Below the pieces are notes generated by a model that saw only the letters and a list, made by a program, of their open reading frames with translations, did not search any database and was not told the DNA's origin. This document shows positions 8,843 through 18,027 of a stretch of DNA of 64,000 nt, in pieces; position 1 is the stretch's first letter, and every line of letters begins with the position of its first letter. The stretch comes from Pelagomonas calceolata (taxonomy: Eukaryota > Sar > Pelagophyceae > Pelagomonadales > Pelagomonadaceae). Location: NCBI GenBank assembly GCA_918797485.1, contig CAKKNE010000001.1, positions 3,410,001 to 3,474,000 of the forward strand. The letters are read 5' to 3'. Position numbers and translations under genes: made by a program.

Positions 8843-9862
8843 TTAGACCTCCGGGGTAGCGGGCGGCGGCGGCGGCGGCGGCGCGTAGTTCCTAGCCAGG
8901 ACCGTATGTAAGTACACGGCCAACATGATGACGCCGAACGTCGTCAGTTCCAAAGGAGTGATCTCCGCGCCGAAGAAGAGCACATCTATCAGAGCCGTGA
9001 AACAGATCGCGGCGGTATTGATAAACGTACGAGTAATCGCGCCGAATCTCTTCAATATTATAGAAATAGACAAGCCATAGATAGCATAAAACACCATCGA
9101 GAAGACCTGGACGCCGCCCACGTCACCGAACAATTCTGTCGGTGCGCCATGGTGATCAGCAGAAGGCATCGCGCTCAAGATCCAGTTCGTGCCGTTGAAA
9201 ATGACGCCCCAGACGTAGAGCATGGCGTTCTGGACCATGAGGGGCTGGTCCATTTTTCTTTGCATTACTTTTTGGGTATATACATTACCTCCTGCCGCAC
9301 AGGCGACAATGACCGCCATGACACAGAGCCCCATCGTGTCGATCTTGTACCCGTCGTCCCCACACCCACTCAACTGGTACTGCATCGCGCCCACCATCAA
9401 CAGCACTATCGACGTCCACTCCAACGCATGCATGCGTTTGCCGAGCATGACCACGGCCAGAATAGCTACCGACACTATTCTTGTATTCATCAGGAGCTGA
9501 AAGGCCGACGAGTTCATGTGCTGGAGCGCCAAAAAGCTCAAGTTGTTTTGGGCAAAAAACACGAAGCCGGGCACCGCGTACTGCAGAAAGTCGCTCCGGT
9601 CGACATTGAAATGTTTGACTACTTCTCGGTCGTTCTCTTGATACGCTTTAAAACACCAAGCTAAAGCTACGCTTAGTTTCATGAGCTCCGCAAAAAAATA
9701 GATGCACCACTTGTTGTAGTCATAACCACCGTCCGCGTTTTGCGTCATCTTCACGACCGGGGCTGTTAATGTGTTGAAGAATAACGCGGCGAGGATGAAG
9801 CCCATGGCCTCCGCCGTGAAATAGTTGGGCGCGCCCTGGGCCATGGCTGCTTTAGCTGCCAT
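8843..9862 (-). CDS. Golgi nucleotide-sugar transporter, SLC35A-type
   Basis: This 339-aa protein from ATG 9862 has about ten hydrophobic segments in the drug/metabolite transporter fold. Diagnostic stretches match UDP-galactose/CMP-sialic acid transporters: FFAELMKLSVALA, YAVPGFVFFAQNNLSFLALQHMN, LLMNTRIVSVAILAV and GLSISIILKRFGAITRTF. These carriers exchange nucleotide sugars for nucleoside monophosphates across the Golgi membrane. The exact sugar cannot be decided. The C-terminus has a run of prolines encoded by a (GGC)n stretch on the plus strand near 8863. The neighbour at 10181 is in tandem, one of the few breaks in strand alternation. Confidence 0.88.
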   Translation of the reverse strand: MAAKAAMAQGAPNYFTAEAMGFILAALFFNTLTAPVVKMTQNADGGYDYNKWCIYFFAELMKLSVALAWCFKAYQENDREVVKHFNVDRSDFLQYAVPGFVFFAQNNLSFLALQHMNSSAFQLLMNTRIVSVAILAVVMLGKRMHALEWTSIVLLMVGAMQYQLSGCGDDGYKIDTMGLCVMAVIVACAAGGNVYTQKVMQRKMDQPLMVQNAMLYVWGVIFNGTNWILSAMPSADHHGAPTELFGDVGGVQVFSMVFYAIYGLSISIILKRFGAITRTFINTAAICFTALIDVLFFGAEITPLELTTFGVIMLAVYLHTVLARNYAPPPPPPPATPEV

Positions 9863-10007
9863 GGTTTGCTATCGGCCGCAGCCTTTTTTGGCAGTGCTTT
9901 GCCTGCTTTGCTGGCTTTTGGGCGAGGGGACCGCTTGAACGTATTGCTAAAGCTGCAGCGATATATATTGCTTCGATCCCGTCGGGGTGGGTAAAGCAAA
10001 AAATTGC

Positions 10008-10026
10008 GCTAGGTAACCACACTAGC
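10008..10026. promoter_or_regulatory. Promoter palindrome, copy 4 (tandem context)
   Basis: GCTAG-GTAACCACACTAGC lies upstream of the transporter start (9862, minus) and downstream of the tandem minus gene ending at 10181. This shorter copy suggests that the element belongs to promoters, not only to divergent pairs. The surrounding gap 9863-10180 holds nothing else recognised. Confidence 0.5.
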
Positions 10027-10180
10027 ACATGCTCGAGAGGTCTCCTCCAGCCTCAAGCCGGCCCCAAATCCGATGATAGACGGTGTTCGAACCGTCCTCG
10101 CCCGGCCCCGGAGCGCTCGCCGGCCAACTACTTGGAATTAAGTTAGCCGAAACAGACGAGCCGCGCAGAGGAGCGCCGAG

Positions 10181-10615
10181 TCACTCGTCCTTCTTTTTTT
10201 GCGCCGCCGCGGCCGCCGGCGCCGCGGCGGCCTCGTCCGCGCGCGCGCGCGCCTCGACGGCCTTCACCCGCCGCTTGAGGAGGTCGAGGCCCAAGTACCC
10301 CACGCGTCCCACGACCATCAATAGCACGGACGCTTTCAGGCCCTTGGCGTCCTTCGGGAAGACCCCCAGCATATAATCGCCTCTCAATCTTTTCACGAGG
10401 CGCCTGCGTGGAAATCAGGTGTCGCGCGGCTCCACGTGCGCCATCGACGCGGCGCCGCGCGAGAAGAAATAACTCGCGCAAAGGCCGAAGACGATCGGTA
10501 TGCCCACTAGAAGTGCCGTTTCCAATGGACTGATTTTCTTTGGCGCTTGTGCTCGTGCAGGGCCAGTTGCCTTTGCATGCTTTTTCTCTTGTCTTGCTCT
10601 TACGGCGCTTCCCAT
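10181..10615 (-). CDS. Small single-pass membrane protein
   Basis: Exon 1 (10615..10461) and exon 2 (10403..10181) give 125 aa. A basic N-terminus (MGSAVRARQEKKHAKATG) precedes a membrane segment (LETALLVGIPIVFGLCASYFF). Exon 2 continues RLVKRLRGDYMLGVFPKDAKG, a second moderately hydrophobic stretch (ASVLLMVVGRVGYLGLDLL), and an Ala/Lys-rich charged tail (QKKKDE). Without splicing both halves stop early; splicing at an introner restores one frame. The function is not recognised. Confidence 0.65.
10404..10460 (-). mobile_element. Introner intron, partly decayed
   Basis: On the minus strand the intron runs from GCGCGGCG to CCTGATTTCCACGCAG. The flanking octamers GCGCGGCG and GCGCCTCG match at 6 of 8. 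The right terminal repeat is well kept, and the left (CCGCGTCGATGG) is degenerate. It uses a GC donor. Its removal fuses TTC TC to G CGC CTC, in frame. Confidence 0.75.
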
Positions 10616-10713
10616 TGCGTGTCACGCGACCCCTGTGTGGCGCGCTCGGCCGTGAGTAATATACAAACGATCGCGACGCGTAAGGCTCAAAACGTGGTCG
10701 CAAGGCCCATCGA

Positions 10714-10735
10714 GCTAGCGTTGTAAGACACTAGC
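10714..10735. promoter_or_regulatory. Divergent-promoter palindrome, copy 5
   Basis: GCTAGCGTT-GTAAGACACTAGC is close to the consensus. It lies between divergent starts at 10615 (minus) and 10905 (plus), about 100-170 bp from each start codon. Confidence 0.7.
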
Positions 10736-10904
10736 GCTGCGCACACGCCAGCCTGCATACGCATTGCTGCACGGTGCACAGCCGAAGCGCTCGAGTACAG
10801 ACTCGTAAAGCAGTGCTCGAAACGCTGGAGGACACGTGAGGCGAGCAGGCATCGCTGCAACGCTGGCTCAGGTGTTGCAGCAGCACGCGCACGCTGTGGC
10901 AAGC

Positions 10905-12578
10905 ATGCTCCGCTGCGCCGCACTACTAGCAACAGCGCAAGCTCTAAGCACAACCACCCTAACGCCACCGCGTCTGGCCGCCACCGAAAAGCAAGTCGTA
11001 GCCTGCGTCGACCGCGTCCAGCGCGCGCTCGACGCTGCGGTGGATGCGCCGCGCGCGTCGGCATCGATAGACCCTATTGATGTCGCCGACCTCGCGACGG
11101 CAAACGGACGAGAGCGATTGGCCGAGGATTTACGCAAGCGCCACCACGCGATTTTGCGAGTGGACGATGCTGGAGCGTGCCAGGCGCTGCAGGACGCCGC
11201 GCTTTCATTAACAGAAGACGAGGCGCGGCTGCAGATTATTGGAGGCGCGACGCCCGTGTCACAAGACCGACCAACGGAGTTCGTCGGCGTCTTCGGCGGC
11301 ACCGAGAACCGCTTCGTCGAGGTGCGCTACGGTCATAACAATGAGGCACTACCGACCACCATACAACCAGAACTGCCCGAGCTTAATCAAGCAAGGCGCT
11401 GCCTCGGGAGTCTTGGGAGGTTGCTCTGCGTCGCAACACTAGACGATCGAGCCAATCTAGCCGACGACGTCGCCTGCGACAGCGGCGGTAATAGGGAAGA
11501 GGCGTCGACGACGGCGCATCGGCTGTGCGCCTACGCGCCTTCCAATGTAACGGCCTTCGGCGCCCACACGGATACTTCTTTCTTTACCCTGGTGCCCTTC
11601 GCGCGCGTGCCGGGCCTGGAGGTCCTCGACCCCTCCTTACAGAGGTGGGTCTGCCCCGAGGCTGATACACCATCAAAGGGAGAGGGCCATCTCGTCCTGG
11701 CCATGCCCGGCGAGTTCCTCGAGGTGGCCTCGCATGGTTCTTTCCAAGCTTCGGTGCATCGGGTCCGGGGCGGTTCAGAGAAGAGGGTCTCGACGCCATT
11801 ACTTGTCAGAGCTGATTTAAGGGAGCCCTGGGATGGGTTGGAGGCATCATCCGTGTGGCGCGCGCTCCAGAAGTGTACTTCGGCTGAAGCATTGAAGGAG
11901 CTCGCTCCTTGTATTAATTCAAGGAAGCGCTACGTCGCGCCCGTCCGCACGCTCGCGGAGGCGCAATCTTTCTATGGGATGCTTTGTGCTGGCAGTGAGG
12001 TACTGTCTGTGTCACCGTTGGTCGTCAAAATGCCGGGCTTCGCTTCTCATGACGAGTGCGCCATCTTGTTAAACTTGAGCGACGATGCGCAGCGGAGCAC
12101 GATCGACAACGAACAAGTTACAACCTCGCACCGCACGTCGCGGACGAAGTGGTTAGATGATGATGAGGTACCTGCACGACTGTCCGAGCGGGCCGCCGTG
12201 GTGTCAGAACTGCCCGTATCAAACGCGGAGCGCTGGCAGCTCGCGCAATACGGCGAGAACTGTGAATATAAACTCCACGTCGACACGGTGCCGGAGTTTA
12301 ACGACCTCGCGCCCGGCGGTCGCTTCTCTACGCTGCTCTTGTACCTCGACGAACCGGCCGAGGGGGGCACGACGGACTTCCCGGACCTTGGCTTGCGGAT
12401 AAAGCCGGAGACGGGCACGGCTCTGTACTTCCGCAACGTGCGCGAGCCGGTCTCGGACCCCTTCTCGTTGGAAACGCATGAGAGTTCGGCGCACGCGGGC
12501 GCGCCCGTGGTCCGGGGCGCGAAGCACATCGCGACGCGCTGGGTCCACCCCGTGCCCTACCCGGACGGGTTGTCGTAA
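10905..12578 (+). CDS. Double-domain 2-oxoglutarate/Fe(II) oxygenase
   Basis: 557 aa from ATG 10905 (MLRCAALLATAQALS), a likely targeting presequence. An upstream GTG frame extension is not needed. The N-terminal half is isopenicillin-N-synthase-like: the iron motif HTDTSFFTLVP and, about 55 residues later, VHRVRGGSEKRVSTPLL (His plus the Arg that binds 2-oxoglutarate). The C-terminal half is prolyl-4-hydroxylase-like: YKLHVDTVPEF, FSTLLLYLDEPAEGGTTDFP, KPETGTALYF, and HAGAPVVRGAKHIATRW (HxD...H...K). Two complete oxygenase cores in one chain are unusual. Substrates are unknown. The gene is convergent with another P4H-like oxygenase at 12657. Confidence 0.8.
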   Translation: MLRCAALLATAQALSTTTLTPPRLAATEKQVVACVDRVQRALDAAVDAPRASASIDPIDVADLATANGRERLAEDLRKRHHAILRVDDAGACQALQDAALSLTEDEARLQIIGGATPVSQDRPTEFVGVFGGTENRFVEVRYGHNNEALPTTIQPELPELNQARRCLGSLGRLLCVATLDDRANLADDVACDSGGNREEASTTAHRLCAYAPSNVTAFGAHTDTSFFTLVPFARVPGLEVLDPSLQRWVCPEADTPSKGEGHLVLAMPGEFLEVASHGSFQASVHRVRGGSEKRVSTPLLVRADLREPWDGLEASSVWRALQKCTSAEALKELAPCINSRKRYVAPVRTLAEAQSFYGMLCAGSEVLSVSPLVVKMPGFASHDECAILLNLSDDAQRSTIDNEQVTTSHRTSRTKWLDDDEVPARLSERAAVVSELPVSNAERWQLAQYGENCEYKLHVDTVPEFNDLAPGGRFSTLLLYLDEPAEGGTTDFPDLGLRIKPETGTALYFRNVREPVSDPFSLETHESSAHAGAPVVRGAKHIATRWVHPVPYPDGLS

Positions 12579-12656
12579 TTATACAGGTATTTATTCATAC
12601 GGAGGGAGACCGTCGTCGATGGCGCGGGGATGAGAGAATCGCGGCGACGGCGTGAT

Positions 12657-13724
12657 CTACGAGTTCCACGCGTCCCCGCAGACGCAGTCGCGCGCGTCGC
12701 CGTTGTCCCGCCGGTTCATCCAGCAGCACGGGCAGACGCGCGACCGCACGCCGTTCATCGAGCGGCACCAACAGATGAGCACCCTCCTCTCCCCCTCCAA
12801 GACCTTGTCGACGGCGTGGAGCCGCCGGCCCAGGTGGAACGTCGCCACACCTAAATCCGGCGTGATCGCGACGTCTTCCTCCAAATCCGGCTGGCCGCGC
12901 ACGCCGCCCAGCAGGAGGTCGCCGCCCGCGAATGATTCCCGCGCGACAAGCCCGACGTTCACCGTCACTTCACTGTCGTCCGTGTGGGGGACGAGCGAGT
13001 CGCGGCCCGACGGCGCGTATCGGAGAACGTACGCATGCCTCCAGTCGAGGGGTGCCCGCGCGCCGGCCGCGTCGACGAGCGTCTCCCTGGGCCACGCCGC
13101 CGCCGCGACCTGCTCGGCGACGATCAGGAGCAGGTCCGCGAGCCAGCCGACGCCCAGCACGTCGAGGTTCGCCCGCGGTCGGGGGTGGCCATCGTCTTCC
13201 GCCGCCGCGTCCGACGCCGCGATGATCGCCGCACAAAAATCGGGTCGGAACAGGTCCAGGGAATAGACGTCGTCCTCTGGCTCGGACAATAGGCCCCAGA
13301 AGCCGTTGGTCTTCGGCGGTTGCCGCAACGCGTCTGCGATGCCGGCCCCCGGCGCCCAGCCCAGTGCCTTGGCCACCCTCGGGCTCACGACGTCGTCGAC
13401 GCGCCAGGTCGCGGCGTCGCGCAGCGCGTCCAGGGCTTCCGGGTGCTTCGCGGCCATGGCGTCGCACTCCCGCCGCGCGTCCAACCGCTGCGCACGAACT
13501 TTCGCTAGCACGGCTTCGAGCGCGCTCTCCAAGGTTTCTACGTCTTTATCTTGCCACCGTCGCAGGTAGTCCGGGTAGTGGTCGAGGCCCCACAACGCGT
13601 GCTGGAGAAATGCGAGCTCTGCCGCCGGGTGGCCCGTCCTTATTTTCTCATTGATGCGTCCCGTGATCCTCGCGCTGCTACTCACGTGGCGCGACATCAA
13701 TGCGACGGGAAGCAGACGCCGCAT
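12657..13724 (-). CDS. Prolyl-4-hydroxylase-like 2OG-Fe(II) oxygenase
   Basis: 355 aa from ATG 13724; an internal ATG nine codons later is possible. The N-terminal ~190 residues have no recognised domain. The C-terminal catalytic core shows VLRYAPSGRDSLVPHTDDSEVT (HxD iron ligands), ESFAGGDLLLGG, and VATFHLGRRLHAVDKVLEGERRVLI (third His and the 2OG-binding Arg). It ends with a Cys-rich tail (CPCCWMNRRDNGDARDC). Members hydroxylate prolyl or other residues. It is convergent with the double oxygenase, with stops 78 bp apart. Confidence 0.78.
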   Translation of the reverse strand: MRRLLPVALMSRHVSSSARITGRINEKIRTGHPAAELAFLQHALWGLDHYPDYLRRWQDKDVETLESALEAVLAKVRAQRLDARRECDAMAAKHPEALDALRDAATWRVDDVVSPRVAKALGWAPGAGIADALRQPPKTNGFWGLLSEPEDDVYSLDLFRPDFCAAIIAASDAAAEDDGHPRPRANLDVLGVGWLADLLLIVAEQVAAAAWPRETLVDAAGARAPLDWRHAYVLRYAPSGRDSLVPHTDDSEVTVNVGLVARESFAGGDLLLGGVRGQPDLEEDVAITPDLGVATFHLGRRLHAVDKVLEGERRVLICWCRSMNGVRSRVCPCCWMNRRDNGDARDCVCGDAWNS

Positions 13725-13893
13725 GCAGGGCTCAGGCTGGCTTGGCCTGCAGCCTCTTTTTAGGCTGGTCGAACTGTCCGCAGCGATGCAGCAAGCGGTT
13801 CTGCCGGCAAGTGGGGCCCAGAAGACAGCCTGTAGGCTGCGAACGGACGCTGTTATAAAGCACGATGGCGCCAGAGCTGCGAGGAGCTTTTGG

Positions 13894-13908
13894 AGCTAGT
13901 ATGTCTCT
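13894..13908. promoter_or_regulatory. Half copy of the divergent-promoter element
   Basis: GCTAGTATGTCTCTG, the long arm only, lies in the 342-bp divergent gap 13725-14066. No matching CGCTAGC arm follows. Confidence 0.35.
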
Positions 13909-14066
13909 GTCACTCCTTCCTCCTCCCGCAAAGTGGTGCCACTGATTAGGCGCAGAGAACGGCATTCGTCCTTCCTTGCTGTCGCAAACACGCGAATCAT
14001 CCATCATTCATTCTGCGTGCTCCGCACAAGTCCTGCTCTCCCACAGCTGATCGCATCAGTGCATTA

Positions 14067-15056
14067 ATGGCGGATGGTGATCGATGGCAGGGCAGGCCTG
14101 CACAGCCTTCAGCCATGCAGCGTGCATTTGATGATGCCACGAACCGACTGGCGCGGCGGCTCGAGGCGGAATCGATCTCTGCGCCGCCGCCGCTGCGCAG
14201 GCCGTCGCGCCTGATGCTTACTGGAACGCCGGCGCCGGGCCGCCTCGAGGCCGCGGCTGCCAATAAAGATCTCGACGAAGCGCGCGCGTTGTGCGGGACC
14301 GCGTGGACAAATCGCTTGGCGGCGCTACTGCCGGACGGCTGGCGCTTAGGCCCTTGCGTCGGGGTTGGCGACGGCGAGCGGCTTGAACCGCCGTGCTTCG
14401 ACAGAATTGAAAGCACCGCGCTCGTTTCGCTCCTTGAATTGCCAGCAATTGCGAGGAGTCCAGAACTCACTCCATTCGAGAATGGGTTGAGTTCTGGACT
14501 CCTGCTCAACTTCCTATTCCAGAACGAGGACGATGGCAGAGTCATTTTGGGTCATGACACTAGCAGAAACGAGTTCGCTCTCAGGCCCGGTGAACACTTG
14601 GCCTCCGTGTTTTGTAGATATTCCGGGCTTCGTCGCGATGGTAAAGTCAACGGCCTGCTTTTCGAAACCACCGCCGGTCGCTCTGCACCGCGCTTCAAGA
14701 CGCTGCGTTATACGGACGGGCCAGAAAGATTTATAGAAGCCCCGCCGGGGTTGGCGATCCGCAATTTCTATGGGCGAGTTAGAAAGCTTAGAGCGAGCTC
14801 CTTAAAAAGGCTCCGTATGGCGGAAGCAGATGGAACGGAGTACCGGTTACTCGAGATCTGTTGCCTCGGAGTCGTTTTCGGTCCGCGGACCGCGGCCGTC
14901 TGGCGCCCAGGCACACCTGTACGTTTCTCAGACGCCGCCACGGCCCGCGCGCGCGCGGTAATTGATCTCGCCGACGGGGATGGGCCGCTCGGCCGGCTGC
15001 CCGAGGTGTTGGTCCACCTCGTGCTCGCTTTCGCCATCGACCTCTTCCCCGCATGA
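14067..15056 (+). CDS. Protein of unknown function, possible jacalin-like fold
   Basis: 329 aa from ATG 14067. The middle (LRPGEHLASVFCRYSGLRRDGKVN, then GLLFETTAGRSAPRFK) looks like the beta-strand repeats of jacalin-related lectins, where a strand on carbohydrate contact is followed by a line such as LxFxTxxGR. This is a weak likeness. No signal peptide or membrane segment is seen. A perfect 16-bp hairpin stem lies inside the coding region at 14454-14503 without breaking the frame. Confidence 0.6.
   Translation: MADGDRWQGRPAQPSAMQRAFDDATNRLARRLEAESISAPPPLRRPSRLMLTGTPAPGRLEAAAANKDLDEARALCGTAWTNRLAALLPDGWRLGPCVGVGDGERLEPPCFDRIESTALVSLLELPAIARSPELTPFENGLSSGLLLNFLFQNEDDGRVILGHDTSRNEFALRPGEHLASVFCRYSGLRRDGKVNGLLFETTAGRSAPRFKTLRYTDGPERFIEAPPGLAIRNFYGRVRKLRASSLKRLRMAEADGTEYRLLEICCLGVVFGPRTAAVWRPGTPVRFSDAATARARAVIDLADGDGPLGRLPEVLVHLVLAFAIDLFPA
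14454..14503 (+). repeat. Near-perfect 50-nt hairpin inside a coding region
   Basis: The outer arms AGGAGTCCAGAACTCA and TGAGTTCTGGACTCCT are exact reverse complements. The inner arms CCATTC and GAATGG also pair, separated only by two-base mismatches. The encoded peptide is SPELTPFENGLSSGLL. Confidence 0.8.
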
Positions 15057-15111
15057 TGAGTCTAATGTTGTCTGTGTTTTCGTTCGAACATTACTACACG
15101 AGGAGGGAGTC

Positions 15112-17535
15112 TCAGGGCGACAGGCGTGCCAGGAACGCCGCGCGCTTGTCGGCGACGTCCTTGCGGCGCTGCTCCTCTAAAGCCGCGCGGCGCGCCTCCT
15201 CGGCAGCTGCGGCGGCGAGCGCGGGCGCGGGGTCCGGCGCCGTCTCGGTCGAGTCGAGGCGGCGCCCGGGGCCGAAGACCTCGGGGCCGGCATATCCCGC
15301 GCCGTCCATGCTTTCGTCGTCGTCGGACGATTCTTCCATGGCGTCGCCGGCGTTGTTGTTGCGGCGGCGGAGCTCCTCCAGGCGCGCTTCCAGGCGCGCG
15401 ATTTCTTCGGCGTCGGCCGGCGGTTGCGGCGGGGCCGCGGGCGGCGGCGGCTGCGGCGCCGCGGGCGTAGTAGGCGGCGCAGCGGGCGTCGTAGGCGGCA
15501 CCGCGGGCGCAGCGGGCGCAGGAGGCAACACCGCGGGCTCCGCCGAAGCAGCAGCCAGGCGCTCCTGGAACGCTTGGAGCGTCCTCCTCAATACGACCTC
15601 GAAGCGTTGAGCCGTCGCGGGGTAGTCACTATGGGCCTCAGCAATGCGCGTCTCAACGGTCGTCGCGATGGCTGCAGAACGAGTAGACAAATGCGCCAGA
15701 ATCGCCGAAGAAAAGGGCGACTCGCGCCGCGTCTCCAGCGCAAAGGCGCAGGCCACGTCTAGAGTCTGCACACTAAGCACTTCATCCGTCCGCCGCGCGT
15801 CGGGCGGCACGTGGGACCCGCCATCTTCTCCACTAGATAAAACCCGACCGCTTCTACTAGTCTCCGTCTCGGTGCCCTCCCACCCTCCGTAGCCCGGTTC
15901 GTTGAAATGCGGGTGGCGCATGCCCAACACTAATCCTTGGATGGAGACGAGCACCTGCAACAGTGAACTTTGGGAGGGCTCCCAGCCCGGGCCCTCCCAC
16001 GTCCCTAGTAACGAGAGACAAACGAGTCCATCCGCGAAGAGGTTCGGCCCGAACTGGGCCGTGCCCCGCTTTGTGGTCAAAATCCTAACTTTGGGCGGGT
16101 GCTGCGGGTAGTCCTCGCCGCATTTGATCTCAAACTCGAAGCAGCCGTGGGCGTAGGGCGTGTTCAAAGGTCCTGTTATGAGCGCTCGCATATAAGCTGG
16201 TTTTTCGCTGTCGTATCTCACTAAGATGGTCGAGGCGCAGCTCGGCTGCGGTAAATCGGAACCTAGCGACCTTAACTCGCGCATCAGTCTTCTAGGTGCC
16301 GCGCCAGTCGTGAAGTTTCGGGGCGCGAGGCCGTCTACACCTGATACGACGTCCACATTTGCCGCTTGTAATGCCGCCCTATAAGCGTCGTCGTCATCTT
16401 GGGATTGCGGTGCCGGTGGAGGCTGCACCTTTATAGCTTCCACATAAAGTGTAGAACCGCCTAAGTTGCACTCGGCCAGCGTCCGACCATCAATCACGAG
16501 GGGCTGGCGCGCGCCGGCGACGGTCAGGCGCGCGCTCGTCTCGTCCGGCAGCTGCCTCGAGAGAAAGTCGGCTAATTGTGTAAGTGACCAGCCCGCGAGG
16601 AACTGGCGTCTCATCGGAGGCGCGCCCGGCAGGCGGACTGCGACATTTAGTGTAGCATGCGGGTTGTTTGTTGTCTGTTGAGGCGGTGCGGCGCCGTCGG
16701 CCGCCGCCGCTTGTTGGAACTCGCGGTCCTGCGCGTCGATGAGCCCGCCCGTGTCGTCCCTGATAGGTGCCGGCGCCGGCGCCGGCGCGAGCTTGCGGCG
16801 CCGCGCGGCCCGGTCGCGCTCGTCCTCGCCCCAGCGCCGCTGCGAGGCCGCGCGCTCCGCGGCCGCGGCGCGGGCCTCGGTCTTGGCTCTCGCTCTTTGT
16901 TCCGCCCGGCGCTCCTCCTTCTTTCGAGTCAAAGCGGCCGGGAGTTCTGACGAGTAGACCTCGAGCGCCGCCCTTAATGAAGCCTCGTCCACGTTTTGGA
17001 GGACGTAGACGTCCTCGGTCCGCACTGGAGTGGAAGCGGCCTGGCGCATCGCCGCCGCCTGCCGTTTAGCAGCCTCGAGCCGCTGCGCCTCCTCCTCGAC
17101 TGAAGGGTCGTCGACGCCCATGAACTCCGGGTGGCCCGCGAGGCGGTCCAGCGCCAGCGAGATGTCGCCGCCGCACTCTTGGAGCATGCTGCGCGCCGCG
17201 CTCCTTCTAAACCCCATCTGTATCAATGAATCTTCGGCCGCGGCCGTGGCGATCGTCGTCGACTGCTCGTACGTTTGAGGCGGCGGCGGCGGCGGCGCGC
17301 TTACGGTCATGGCTTCCTTGCGGAACCCTAATGCCAAGAATGCAGCTAGGCCGCCGTCCGCCGCGAGGATGGTCTGCTGCACGAGCTTGGCCTTTGCTTT
17401 GATGCGGCGGTACTTTTCTTCCGCGGGATGGGCGAGGATGTTGCCCAGGATCTTCGTCAGGGCGGCGGAGAACTGTTCGACGGTCAAGTCGCCGTTCTTG
17501 TCCAGCAGGGCGCGCGCGGCGGCGGCGGCGGCCAT
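15112..17535 (-). CDS. PUB-UBA-UBX-E2 ubiquitin-conjugating fusion protein
   Basis: 807 aa from ATG 17535. Domains in order: a PUB-like domain (about 28-73, HPAEEKYRRIKAKAKLVQQ ... FLALGF) as in PNGase and UBXN6; a UBA domain (about 100-138, EDSLIQMGFRRSAARSMLQE); a charged coiled-coil (145-250); a UBX domain (about 293-370); and an E2 core (about 414-560) of the UBE2O/BIRC6 class, with FGPNLFADGLVCLSLLGTW (catalytic Cys about 506) and SIQGLVLGMRHPHFNEPGY. The C-terminus is a Pro/Ala-rich linker and a second coiled coil. PUB and UBX both bind p97/Cdc48 in known proteins and UBA binds ubiquitin. The inferred role is an E2 or E2/E3 enzyme acting on p97 clients. Confidence 0.85.
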   Translation of the reverse strand: MAAAAAARALLDKNGDLTVEQFSAALTKILGNILAHPAEEKYRRIKAKAKLVQQTILAADGGLAAFLALGFRKEAMTVSAPPPPPPQTYEQSTTIATAAAEDSLIQMGFRRSAARSMLQECGGDISLALDRLAGHPEFMGVDDPSVEEEAQRLEAAKRQAAAMRQAASTPVRTEDVYVLQNVDEASLRAALEVYSSELPAALTRKKEERRAEQRARAKTEARAAAAERAASQRRWGEDERDRAARRRKLAPAPAPAPIRDDTGGLIDAQDREFQQAAAADGAAPPQQTTNNPHATLNVAVRLPGAPPMRRQFLAGWSLTQLADFLSRQLPDETSARLTVAGARQPLVIDGRTLAECNLGGSTLYVEAIKVQPPPAPQSQDDDDAYRAALQAANVDVVSGVDGLAPRNFTTGAAPRRLMRELRSLGSDLPQPSCASTILVRYDSEKPAYMRALITGPLNTPYAHGCFEFEIKCGEDYPQHPPKVRILTTKRGTAQFGPNLFADGLVCLSLLGTWEGPGWEPSQSSLLQVLVSIQGLVLGMRHPHFNEPGYGGWEGTETETSRSGRVLSSGEDGGSHVPPDARRTDEVLSVQTLDVACAFALETRRESPFSSAILAHLSTRSAAIATTVETRIAEAHSDYPATAQRFEVVLRRTLQAFQERLAAASAEPAVLPPAPAAPAVPPTTPAAPPTTPAAPQPPPPAAPPQPPADAEEIARLEARLEELRRRNNNAGDAMEESSDDDESMDGAGYAGPEVFGPGRRLDSTETAPDPAPALAAAAAEEARRAALEEQRRKDVADKRAAFLARLSP

Positions 17536-17706
17536 CTTTTAGCGCTGGTCCCTGGACTGATCTCGGAGCTGGTCACGTCCAGATCGCGCGCAGCGATGCG
17601 GCGAACTGGGAGGCGTGAGGAAGGTCTTGGCGGCGAGCTCCCCAGTGGCACAGGCGGTGCGTAGGGCGCCCGTCAATGCCTTCTTCACGACGCGAGAAGC
17701 TAGGAG

Positions 17707-17731
17707 GCTAGCGTCTATAGACATACTAGTG
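17707..17731. promoter_or_regulatory. Divergent-promoter palindrome, copy 6 (variant)
   Basis: GCTAGCGTCTATAGACATAC followed by TAGTG lies in the 492-bp gap between divergent starts at 17535 and 18028. Both CTAG arms are present and the centre is a TCTATAGA palindrome. I see nothing else in the gap. Confidence 0.55.
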
Positions 17732-18027
17732 TTCCAACTCGCAAATCGCCTCCACAGCCTCGCAGCGAGACACAGGCGCACAGTTCGCTACAGACCCGCG
17801 AGGCTGCACGAGTGCTTCGGCCCTGCGCGCAGGGCGACCCTCTGCTGGTTTTACGGTGGGCGAGGCTGCCCACACTATGGTTGTGGTGTGAGTCCCCTCG
17901 CCACCCGAAACCGCAAGCCCGACGCAAGCGCTGCCCCGAGGCTGCCCGCGGGCCGCACGCCAGCCGCCGCGCCGCGGGGGGACCGCGCGCCGCACGGACG
18001 AAGCACACAGACACCGTAATATACAAT

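Noticed and set aside
10041-10140. TTCGAA-containing hairpin resembling a tRNA T-arm
   Set aside because: The loop has the wrong size and no acceptor, D or anticodon arms can be built around it.
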